A stretch of DNA of 64,000 nt from Bog-473 sp963711065 (GTDB lineage Bacteria > Actinomycetota > Acidimicrobiia > Acidimicrobiales > RAAP-2), in contig CAVQCO010000002.1 of the NCBI GenBank assembly GCA_963711065.1, positions 248,001 through 312,000 on the forward strand. Direction: 5' to 3'. Position numbers and translations under genes: made by a program. The notes below the pieces were generated by a model. The model ran no database searches, was not told where the DNA came from, and saw nothing but the letters and a program-made list of their open reading frames with translations. The stretch's first letter is position 1, and the number at the start of each line of letters is the position of its first letter. Positions 17,906 through 24,969 of the stretch are shown in pieces.

Positions 17906-19224
17906 GCCGAGAGGTACCGATCGAGAACGCGCTGGTGATGGATCAGGTTGGCCTCCTGCACAGGATTCAGCATCGCCCCCCGGTACCCCTTGGACTTCAT
18001 GCCCCGGGTCACTTCGACCATGTTTGCGAAGTCCTGGTTGTTGATGAGGCCCCAGTCCTTCGTGGTCCAATCTTCGTAGAACTTGTGCTCGACGGCCTTG
18101 GGTTCGGCGTCCCGCGGCACCCACTGGAGTGCCCAGTAGTCGACCAGCGTGCTGTCGGGGTCGAGGCCGTTGGGCCTGGCCCGGTACAGCGTGGCATTGC
18201 CGTGAGTGATAGGTCCGAGGAAGTTCGGAAAGAGGTGAATGGTTCCTGAACCCCGGAGATCCTTGTCCGTTAGGCCCTCCACGTCGATCCCTCCACGGCG
18301 CATGGCGTTGAGCCGGAGCTCATCGAAGACCTTGCCGATGGTCTTGCCCGGTGGAGGCCCGTTCTTTTTGAGGTCCTCGAGAACGGCTTGGTCTTCACGT
18401 GGGAACAGGCCGGCCACAGCGTCGACACGCTCGGCGAGAACCTCCGCCGGGTCGACGTCCTCCTTCTTGATCCCGAGGCGTGGGCTCGGCCCGCCTTCGC
18501 GCTGGCGATCCTCTGGCACGTAGTAGCAGCTGTGCTGGCCCAGTTGTTCGTATGTGAAGAGCGTGTCATTGAACCAGGAGAGCATCTGGGGGTGCAGAGA
18601 CTGTGGGTGATAGCCCTCGTTGAATGCATCGACGGCGGTCTTCCAGTTGCACTCGAACACGATCGTTCGGTAGGACCGGAAGCGCAGGTTCTCGAAGCGG
18701 TAGGTGGCGAAGCGATCAGGAATGTCACCGATGAACGAGTGGAAGGGCTCGCAGTTCGGGTCCATGTTGACGAAGACGAATCCCCCCCATTGACCAACCT
18801 GGACATTGCCCAGGCAGATCAAATCGTCGGTCATCGCTTCTGGGAATTCATGGCGGTCCACGACCTCTGCGATCTCACCATCGAAGTGCCAACGCCACCC
18901 GTGATATCGACACCGGATCTGGGACGTGGCGAAGCTCCCCACGCCAGAGGCGAGCCGGGTACCGCGATGTGGGCAGGCGTTGAAGTATGCCCTGATCTCC
19001 TTGTGATCGCTCCGCACGATCAGAATCGACTGGTCTCCGATGGTGTACTCGAGATAATCGCCCGAATTGGGAACCTCCTCTTCGCGGCAGGCCACCTGCC
19101 AGACGCGAGGCCACAGACGCTCCATCTCGAGGTCGAAGAACTCCCGAGACGTGTAGCGGGCGCCGGGGACCACCACCATCCCGACGGCTTGGCGCAATGT
19201 GTATCGGTCGTCGGTGATGCTCAT
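17902..19224 (-). CDS. Rieske non-haem iron oxygenase, alpha subunit
   Basis: A 440-residue ring-hydroxylating-type oxygenase. The Rieske [2Fe-2S] ligands are Cys84/His86 (C-P-H-R-G) and Cys105/His108 (C-R-Y-H-G-W). The catalytic iron site is in N-W-K-T-A-V-D-A-F-N-E-G-Y-H-P-Q-S-L-H, giving Asp199 as electron bridge and His206/His211 as ligands. No beta subunit is adjacent, so it may be a homotrimeric alpha-only enzyme. ATG 19224 is chosen because GGAGAGGACGGAG lies just upstream and the longer frame runs into the promoter. It is transcribed away from the CoA-transferase gene under operator site 3. Confidence 0.9.
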   Translation of the reverse strand: MSITDDRYTLRQAVGMVVVPGARYTSREFFDLEMERLWPRVWQVACREEEVPNSGDYLEYTIGDQSILIVRSDHKEIRAYFNACPHRGTRLASGVGSFATSQIRCRYHGWRWHFDGEIAEVVDRHEFPEAMTDDLICLGNVQVGQWGGFVFVNMDPNCEPFHSFIGDIPDRFATYRFENLRFRSYRTIVFECNWKTAVDAFNEGYHPQSLHPQMLSWFNDTLFTYEQLGQHSCYYVPEDRQREGGPSPRLGIKKEDVDPAEVLAERVDAVAGLFPREDQAVLEDLKKNGPPPGKTIGKVFDELRLNAMRRGGIDVEGLTDKDLRGSGTIHLFPNFLGPITHGNATLYRARPNGLDPDSTLVDYWALQWVPRDAEPKAVEHKFYEDWTTKDWGLINNQDFANMVEVTRGMKSKGYRGAMLNPVQEANLIHHQRVLDRYLSA

Positions 19225-19295
19225 CCGCTCCGTCCTCTCCGATCGTGGACCCCGGTCGAGCGTCCGGCCTGGTGCCAAGGCGCAACTCCGAGGAC

Positions 19296-19365
19296 ACAAT
19301 AACGAGTCACTGCGTCTCATGCCCATTCAGTGCCGCTGGCGTGAGACGTGTCGTCTCGTTATTCT
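19296..19365. promoter_or_regulatory. Divergent promoter with two inverted operator copies (sites 2 and 3)
   Basis: Site 2 (19296-19323, plus) reads ACAATAAC then GAGTC-ACTG-CGTCTC-ATGCC. Site 3 (19338-19365, minus) reads AGAATAAC then GAGAC-GACA-CGTCTC-ACGCC. They face each other between the Rieske gene and the CoA-transferase gene. In both, an AATAAC -10-like element comes first and the operator follows in the direction of transcription. The core at 19343-19357 (plus) is the perfect inverted repeat GAGACG-TGT-CGTCTC. Confidence 0.7.
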
Positions 19366-19372
19366 GGGGCCA

Positions 19373-21775
19373 GTGACTGGGGGTCCGCTGAACTCACTGG
19401 CTGGAGTGCGGGTGCTCGACCTCTCCGACGATCTGGCCGGGTCGTACTGCACGAAGCTGCTCGCCGACGCCGGAGCCGAGGTACTCAAGGTAGAGCCCTC
19501 CTCGGGCCACCCGCTGCGGCACTGGTCCCGAACGGGGTCGCTGGGTCGGGATGGCGACCCGGACGGCGTTCTGTTCCGTTTCCTCGCCGCGGGGCAGCGC
19601 AGCACCGTTGCTGACCCCGACGAACCCGCCGGCCACGACCGGCTCCTCGAATTGCTGGCTGCAAGCGACATCGCTGTGAGCAGCTCACCGGCCCAGCAAT
19701 TGGATGCCCGAGGCCTTCGCTTCACAGATGTCCATGAGGTGAACCACGAGCTCACCATGGTGTCTCTCACACCCTTCGGCCTCACCGGCCCGCGCAGCGC
19801 ACAGTCGGCGAACGACTTCCTCCTCCAGGCCCTGTCGGGCTCGATGCACAACCACGGTTCGTGGCGTCGCGAGCCTCTGAGCGTCGGCGGCGGCCTCGGG
19901 GAATGGATCGCCGGTGCCTACGGTGCAGCGGGCGCCCTGGCCGCGCGTGCCCGCCTCCATCGGACTGGCAGCGGCGAGCTGGTCGATGTGGCGACCCTCG
20001 AAGCGCTCGCGGTGACGCTCGTGTGCTACCCGTCGGTGGCTGCCTCGGTTCCCGGGGGTGCCCGCCGGCGGGCCACGGTCGAGATGGTTCCGGGCATCGA
20101 GCCTTGCAAGGACGGCTTTGTCGGTTTGACGACCCTCACCGCGCAGCAGTGGCACGACTTACTGGCCATGATCGGACGTCCTGATCTCATCGAGGACAGC
20201 CAGCTCGACAGCACACGCGCCCGCGTCGCCCGTGAGGCGGAGTTGCGCCCCGTCATCGACCGGTGGACCGAGCAGCGTGAGGTAGCGGAGATCGTCGAAC
20301 GGGCAGCCACGTTCCGAGTCCCTGCGGCGCCTGTGCTCAATGGCGCATCCCTGTCGCAATTCGAACCGCTCGCCGATCGCGGACTCTTTGCCAGCAATCC
20401 TCGCGGCGGGTTCTCGCACCCGCGCCCGCCATTCCTCAGCTCGGCCACCGAGCCACGCCCGGTGGTTCCCGCTCCGAGCGTGGGTGAGCATGTGGCGGCG
20501 CCCTTCCACTCGGATCGAACAGCGTCGCCACAACGTCGTTCTGGTGAGGACAGTTGCCTTCCGCTCGAAGGTGTCAGGGTTCTCGACGTCACAGCGTTCT
20601 GGGCCGGTCCTTCGGCGACCCAGTACCTCGCCACCCTCGGCGCAGACGTCATCAAGGTCGAGTCCGTCCAGCGCCCCGACTCGATGCGGTTCAATGTCAG
20701 CGTCTCTCCAAAGTCCGACCAGTGGTGGGAGCAGGGGTACCTGTTCCTCTCGGCCAACCTGAACAAGCGCGGCATCACGCTCAACCTCGGTCACGACCAG
20801 GGACGCGAGCTCTTCCTGCGGCTAGCCGCCCAATCAGATGTCGTCGTCGAGAACTTCACCCCCCGCGTCATGGAGAATTTCCGACTTACCTACGACGCCA
20901 TCCGGGAAGTCCGCCCCGACGTCGTGATGGTCAGCATGCCCGGGTGGGGTCTGGAGGGACCCTGGCGCGACCGGCCGGGGTTCGCCACGACCATGGAGCA
21001 GGCGTCGGGCATGGCGTTCGTCACCGGCTACGACGACGGGCCACCAATGGCCCCCGGCTTGTGCGACCCCCTCGCCGGCATCCATGGGGCGTTCGCCGTC
21101 CTTGCTGCGCTGGAGGAGCGCCGGGAGACGGGTGCCGGCCAGCACGTCGAGGTGCCCATGATCGACCTGGCCGTGAACGTCTCAGTTGAGCAGATCCTCG
21201 AGTTCGAGGCCTACGGCGAGCTGATGACCCGGAGCGGGAATCGTTGCCTGCAAGCTGCGCCCCAGGGGGTGTACGCGTGCGCCGGGACCGACGAATGGCT
21301 CGCGGTCTCGGTGACCACCGAAGAGCAGTGGAAGGCCTTGTGCGAGGCCATTGGCGCCCGATCGTGGGTCGGTGATCCGGAGCTTGCGACCGTTGATCAG
21401 CGGCATGCGGCACACGATCGGATCGATGCGGAGATCGCAGCGTGGTGCGCGAATCGCGAGCTCGCGGCTGCTCTCGGCGCGCTCGGGGTTGCCGGAGCTC
21501 AGCCGGTCGTCCCTGCCTATGCCATAGACGAAGACCACCAGATGCAGGCACGCGGCTTTTGGGAACCGGTTGCTCACCCGATCGTGGGTGAGCACCGCTA
21601 CCCCGGATGGCCGATGCGCCTCTCGGGCTCCACGGGGGGTTGGTACCGATCGCCGGCGCCGCTCCTCGGGGAGCACAACGAGGAGGTGCTCTCCGACTTA
21701 CTCGGCCTGGCTCCCGACCAGATCGGCGATCTGCAACAGGCGGGCGTGATCGGTGATCGTCCGCTCGGTCTCTGA
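19373..21775 (+). CDS. Class III CoA-transferase with two CaiB/BaiF domains
   Basis: An 800-residue protein made of two fused formyl-CoA-transferase-like domains, each starting with L-x-G-V-R-V-L-D and an A-G-A/G-A-D-V-I/L-K-V-E motif (residues about 10-45 and 395-440). The second half keeps the family aspartate in C-D-P-L-A-G and the R-R-E-T-G-A-G-Q-H-V-E-V strand. In the first half the matching position reads L-G-E-W-I-A-G, with glutamate, so only the second site may be active. It should activate a carboxylic acid as a CoA ester, before or after the oxygenases act. GTG 19373 is taken as start because the frame upstream runs through the operator. Confidence 0.85.
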   Translation: MTGGPLNSLAGVRVLDLSDDLAGSYCTKLLADAGAEVLKVEPSSGHPLRHWSRTGSLGRDGDPDGVLFRFLAAGQRSTVADPDEPAGHDRLLELLAASDIAVSSSPAQQLDARGLRFTDVHEVNHELTMVSLTPFGLTGPRSAQSANDFLLQALSGSMHNHGSWRREPLSVGGGLGEWIAGAYGAAGALAARARLHRTGSGELVDVATLEALAVTLVCYPSVAASVPGGARRRATVEMVPGIEPCKDGFVGLTTLTAQQWHDLLAMIGRPDLIEDSQLDSTRARVAREAELRPVIDRWTEQREVAEIVERAATFRVPAAPVLNGASLSQFEPLADRGLFASNPRGGFSHPRPPFLSSATEPRPVVPAPSVGEHVAAPFHSDRTASPQRRSGEDSCLPLEGVRVLDVTAFWAGPSATQYLATLGADVIKVESVQRPDSMRFNVSVSPKSDQWWEQGYLFLSANLNKRGITLNLGHDQGRELFLRLAAQSDVVVENFTPRVMENFRLTYDAIREVRPDVVMVSMPGWGLEGPWRDRPGFATTMEQASGMAFVTGYDDGPPMAPGLCDPLAGIHGAFAVLAALEERRETGAGQHVEVPMIDLAVNVSVEQILEFEAYGELMTRSGNRCLQAAPQGVYACAGTDEWLAVSVTTEEQWKALCEAIGARSWVGDPELATVDQRHAAHDRIDAEIAAWCANRELAAALGALGVAGAQPVVPAYAIDEDHQMQARGFWEPVAHPIVGEHRYPGWPMRLSGSTGGWYRSPAPLLGEHNEEVLSDLLGLAPDQIGDLQQAGVIGDRPLGL

Positions 21776-21813
21776 CCAGCTGGCACACATAGTGATCGAG
21801 GGAGGGAGCGAAA

Positions 21814-21990
21814 ATGACGACTGCGCGGGACGCTTCGGGCCCGCCGCGGATGCCCGAAAGGTTCTTCATCGGCGGTGTGTGGACTGCGCCATTCTCGACG
21901 GCGACTTTTGGAAGTCATCGACTCCAGCAGCGAAGCGGTCTACCTTCGGGTCGCGGCGGCGCGGGAACCAGACATTCGCGCGCGCCCGTC
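21814..21990 (+). pseudogene. Aldehyde dehydrogenase N-terminal remnant
   Basis: The start ATG 21814 has a ribosome site (GGAGGGAG upstream). The product begins with R-F-F-I-G-G-V-W-T-A-P-F-S-T-A-T-F, the usual N-terminal strand pair of aldehyde dehydrogenases. One extra base near 21907-21912 moves the continuation E-V-I-D-S-S-S-E-A-V into another frame. Similarity stops near 21990, about 60 residues into a family of roughly 480. The rest of the gene is gone. The 250 bp up to the integrase stop hold nothing recognisable. The end of the remnant may mark a deletion or junction. Confidence 0.7.
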
Positions 21991-22240
21991 GGGGCGGCCG
22001 CCATCTGCCTTGAAGCGATCCCGGTGCACCGCAAGCACATGCAGTAACAGCCACCGATGTTTCTGAGGAGAGCGGGGGCGGGAATGAACAAAAAGACGAT
22101 GCTGTGAGAGATAGTCGACTGGGTCGTTGTCCGTGCTCATCAGATAGTTCTCGGGATCGATCCTCGACTCACAGGAATTGTGGAATCAACGGCGGTTGCC
22201 GGCCGCTAACCGTTGTTCTGATCGCCCACAACTACACGTC

Positions 22241-23356
22241 TCACGCGTTCTCCAATGCTTTGGCGGCTCCAATGTCTTGAGCGTCTAACAGGTGGCGATA
22301 CCTGTTGACCATTTCCACCGTCCGCCACCCGTGTCGATCCATGACCTCACCGACGCTTGCACCGCTTTTGAGCAACGTCGTCGCCGAATGGTGCCGGAGG
22401 TCGTGCAGCCGCATCGGAGGTACGCCGGCCGCTCGACATGCTTCGACGAAGGTCCTTGTAATCGTGTACGGGTTATAGGGCCGCTGGCTCGCCGGATCCG
22501 GCGAGAATATGTAGGCCGAGAGAGCCACCGTCGCACCGCATTTCTTGGCCCGAACGTCAGCCCGCTTGCGGTGCGCCTTCAAGAGCTTCACGGTCTTCGG
22601 GCCAACTGCGATTCGGCGGATGTCTCCGGTCTTGGTCCCTTTGACCTGGATCCCACCCGGAACCGCGGCGACCGACCTTCGGATCAAGAGGTTCCCCTCA
22701 ATGAGATCGACGTCCTCCCAGCGAAGACCGGCGACCTCTCCGCGTCGGCATCCCGTCCAGGCGATGACGGCCACGAGGGTGCCCCAATTAGGGTCCTTTG
22801 CCAGCAGGTGATCGATCACAGTTCGGACGTCGGCGGAGGAGGGCGGTTCCATCTCCCTGGCACCGAGCGGGGGCAACTCGATTCCGTCAGTGGCGATGAT
22901 CGATGAATAGCCACGCCGGTGCGCCCAGGCCAGTGACTGGCGCAATGCCCAATGGATTTTCCGGATGGAGGAACCCGACTGACCCTCGGCGACCAGCGCG
23001 CTGTAGAAGTCCTCGATGTGGTGTGGCCGTAGGCGGGCGACGCGCATCGACCCGAGGACCGGCTCGACGTGTTTGATCGCCACCCGATACCTGTCCGTTG
23101 TGGCAGGGGACAGCTGAGCCTTCCTGGAGTTCAGCCACTTGTCGAGCGTCTGCGACACGGTGATCGGCTCGGACGCCGATGAGGTACTCCTGTCCTTGGC
23201 GACCTCAGTGACGAACGCCGCCAGAGCGATGCCCGCCTCCTTCTTCGTCCCGTGGAAGGTCTTGGAGGTGTACCGCTTGCGTCCGTTGCTGTCCTGCCCG
23301 ACGAAAGCGTGGAGCCGCCAGGACGATGGTCCTCGCTGTTGCATGTGTCCTGGCAT
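22241..23356 (-). CDS. int: Tyrosine site-specific integrase
   Basis: A 371-residue phage-type integrase. Residues 1-60 look like an arm-binding domain and residues about 65-150 like the SAM-like core-binding domain. The catalytic domain has Arg204 (T-G-C-R-R-G-E), Lys242 (K-G-T-K-T-G-D), His318 and Arg321 (HDLRHHS), His342 and the nucleophile Tyr353 (N-R-Y-R-H), so all catalytic residues are present. ATG 23356 has AAGGAG at 23362-23367 as ribosome site. Its start faces the tRNA-Arg gene 121 bp away, the standard place for an element that integrates into a tRNA 3' end. It probably catalysed insertion of the 13.3-kb module and may act on the older copies. Confidence 0.92.
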   Translation of the reverse strand: MPGHMQQRGPSSWRLHAFVGQDSNGRKRYTSKTFHGTKKEAGIALAAFVTEVAKDRSTSSASEPITVSQTLDKWLNSRKAQLSPATTDRYRVAIKHVEPVLGSMRVARLRPHHIEDFYSALVAEGQSGSSIRKIHWALRQSLAWAHRRGYSSIIATDGIELPPLGAREMEPPSSADVRTVIDHLLAKDPNWGTLVAVIAWTGCRRGEVAGLRWEDVDLIEGNLLIRRSVAAVPGGIQVKGTKTGDIRRIAVGPKTVKLLKAHRKRADVRAKKCGATVALSAYIFSPDPASQRPYNPYTITRTFVEACRAAGVPPMRLHDLRHHSATTLLKSGASVGEVMDRHGWRTVEMVNRYRHLLDAQDIGAAKALENA

Positions 23357-23393
23357 GGCCGCTCCTTGCCACCCAGAATACCGAAGGAGTGGA

Positions 23394-23425
23394 TCGGATT
23401 GCCAGGACGGATTGCCAATTCTGTG
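23394..23425. promoter_or_regulatory. Putative integrase arm-binding repeats at the right junction
   Basis: Two direct repeats of GGATTGCCA (about 23396-23404 and 23410-23418) lie between the integrase start and the tRNA 3' end. The same paired motif ends the tail of copies A-D. Short direct repeats flanking a tRNA core are typical arm-type sites for tyrosine integrases; binding is inferred. Confidence 0.55.
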
Positions 23426-23477
23426 GTCCGGAAGCCCAGCGCTGTCAGAAATGGGTCTGACCAGCTAGAACACTCGG

Positions 23478-23549
23478 CGCCCCCGGCAGGACTCGAACCT
23501 GCGCCACCGGCTCCGGAGGCCGGTGCTCTATCCGCTGAGCTACGGGGGC
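23478..23549 (-). tRNA. tRNA-Arg (anticodon CCG)
   Basis: Read on the minus strand, the gene folds fully: acceptor GCCCCCG/CGGGGGC, D-arm GCTC/GAGC, anticodon stem CCGGC/GCCGG with loop CTCCGGA (anticodon CCG, codon CGG), T-arm GCAGG/CCTGC with TTCGAGT loop and discriminator G. CCA is not encoded; the next bases read CCG. The 3' part, through the anticodon arm, is repeated at 567, 5076, 8402 and 10208. It is the only complete copy and marks the border between the accessory region and the core genome. Confidence 0.95.
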
Positions 23550-23658
23550 GGGCACTGCCCGCGACGGCGCGCGAGCAGGGGACGATCGTAGTCCCCACGC
23601 ACCCGTGCCGTTCCCGGGGTGAGAGGGGTGCACGGGTGCTGCCGTATCCTGCATCTCC

Positions 23659-24966
23659 ATGCCGACGGATCACGACGTCGCCACCGCGCCGCTGGAGCGC
23701 CACCTCCTCCCGCGCACTGCGTCCGTCGACGACCGGGGCCACCTCTACGTCGGTGGCATCGACGTCCTGGAGCTGGCGGAGGAGTTCGGCACGCCCCTCT
23801 TCGTCTACGACGAGGACCACCTGCGCCACGCCTGCCGCGAGGCCGTGGCCGCCTGGGGTGACGGGGTGGCCTACGCCACCAAGGCGTTCCTGTGCCGGGC
23901 CATGGCCCGCTTGGCGCACGACGAGGGCCTGCACCTCGATGTGGCGTCGGGTGGCGAGCTCCACGTCGCCCTCTCGGCGGGCGTGCCGGCGGAGCGCCTG
24001 GTCCTGCACGGCAACAACAAGTCGGCCGAGGAGCTGGCCGCCGCGCTCGCCGCCGGCGTCGGGCGCATCGTCGTCGACTCCTTCGACGAGGTGGCCCGCC
24101 TCGGAGGCCTGCTCGAGTCGTCCCAACCGTCCCCGGACCGGCCCAAGGTCCTCGTCCGGGTGACACCCGGCGTCGAGGCGCACACCCACGAGTTCGTGCG
24201 CACCGGCCAGGAGGACTCCAAGTTCGGCTTCTCCGTCTCCTCCGGCGCCGCCGCCGAGGCGGTGGCCGCCCTCGAGCTCCTGCCCGGCGCCGAGCTGGTC
24301 GGGGTGCACGCCCACATCGGGAGCCAGGTGTTCGACGCCTCGTCCTTCGAGCAGGCGGCCGAGGTGCTCGGCGCGTTCTTCGCTCCGCTCGGCCTGGCGG
24401 AGCTGGTCGTGGGCGGCGGGCTCGGCGTGCCCTACGTCAACGGCGAGTCGGCCCCGACCATGGCCGAGTGGGCGGACGCCACCCGCGAGGCCTGCGCCAA
24501 GGCGCGCGTCGACCCCGCCACGAGGGTCTCGGCCGAGCCCGGGCGCGCCATCGTGGCCACCGCCGGCATGACGCTCTACACCGTCGGCACCGTGAAGCAC
24601 CTCCCCGGCATCCGGACCTACGTGAGCGTGGACGGGGGGATGAGCGACAACCCGCGGCCCGTGCTCTACGGCAGCGGCTACGAGGCCTTCCTCCCCCGCT
24701 CGGCCGCCGCGCCGCGGCCGCGGCCGGCGCGCATCGTCGGCAAGCACTGCGAGAGCGGCGACCTCGTGGTGCCCGACGCCTACGTGCCCGACGACCTCGA
24801 GGTGGGCGACATCATCGCCACGCCGGTCACCGGCGCCTACGGCTACGCCATGGCCTCCAACTACAACAAGGTGCCCCGCCCGGCCGTCGTCTTCGTCTCC
24901 GACGGCACGGCCCGCATCACCGTCCGGCGCGAGGACTTCGAGGACCTCACCCGACTCGACGGTTGA
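23659..24966 (+). CDS. lysA: Diaminopimelate decarboxylase
   Basis: A 435-residue PLP enzyme converting meso-diaminopimelate to L-lysine and CO2. The cofactor lysine is Lys75 in Y-A-T-K-A-F-L. The phosphate-binding glycine run is V-V-G-G-G-L-G, the partner-subunit cysteine site is G-K-H-C-E-S-G-D, and a tyrosine is in G-A-Y-G-Y-A-M-A-S-N-Y-N. Length and fold-type III layout are normal. It is the first core gene right of the tRNA. Its stop is 3 bp from the convergent permease gene. Confidence 0.95.
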   Translation: MPTDHDVATAPLERHLLPRTASVDDRGHLYVGGIDVLELAEEFGTPLFVYDEDHLRHACREAVAAWGDGVAYATKAFLCRAMARLAHDEGLHLDVASGGELHVALSAGVPAERLVLHGNNKSAEELAAALAAGVGRIVVDSFDEVARLGGLLESSQPSPDRPKVLVRVTPGVEAHTHEFVRTGQEDSKFGFSVSSGAAAEAVAALELLPGAELVGVHAHIGSQVFDASSFEQAAEVLGAFFAPLGLAELVVGGGLGVPYVNGESAPTMAEWADATREACAKARVDPATRVSAEPGRAIVATAGMTLYTVGTVKHLPGIRTYVSVDGGMSDNPRPVLYGSGYEAFLPRSAAAPRPRPARIVGKHCESGDLVVPDAYVPDDLEVGDIIATPVTGAYGYAMASNYNKVPRPAVVFVSDGTARITVRREDFEDLTRLDG

Positions 24967-24969
24967 GGC

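Noticed and set aside
22234..22246. Fourth copy of the catabolic operator (ACACGTCTCACGC at the integrase 3' end)
   Set aside because: Only the right half matches; the GAG half and the AATAAC element are missing, and no gene starts there.
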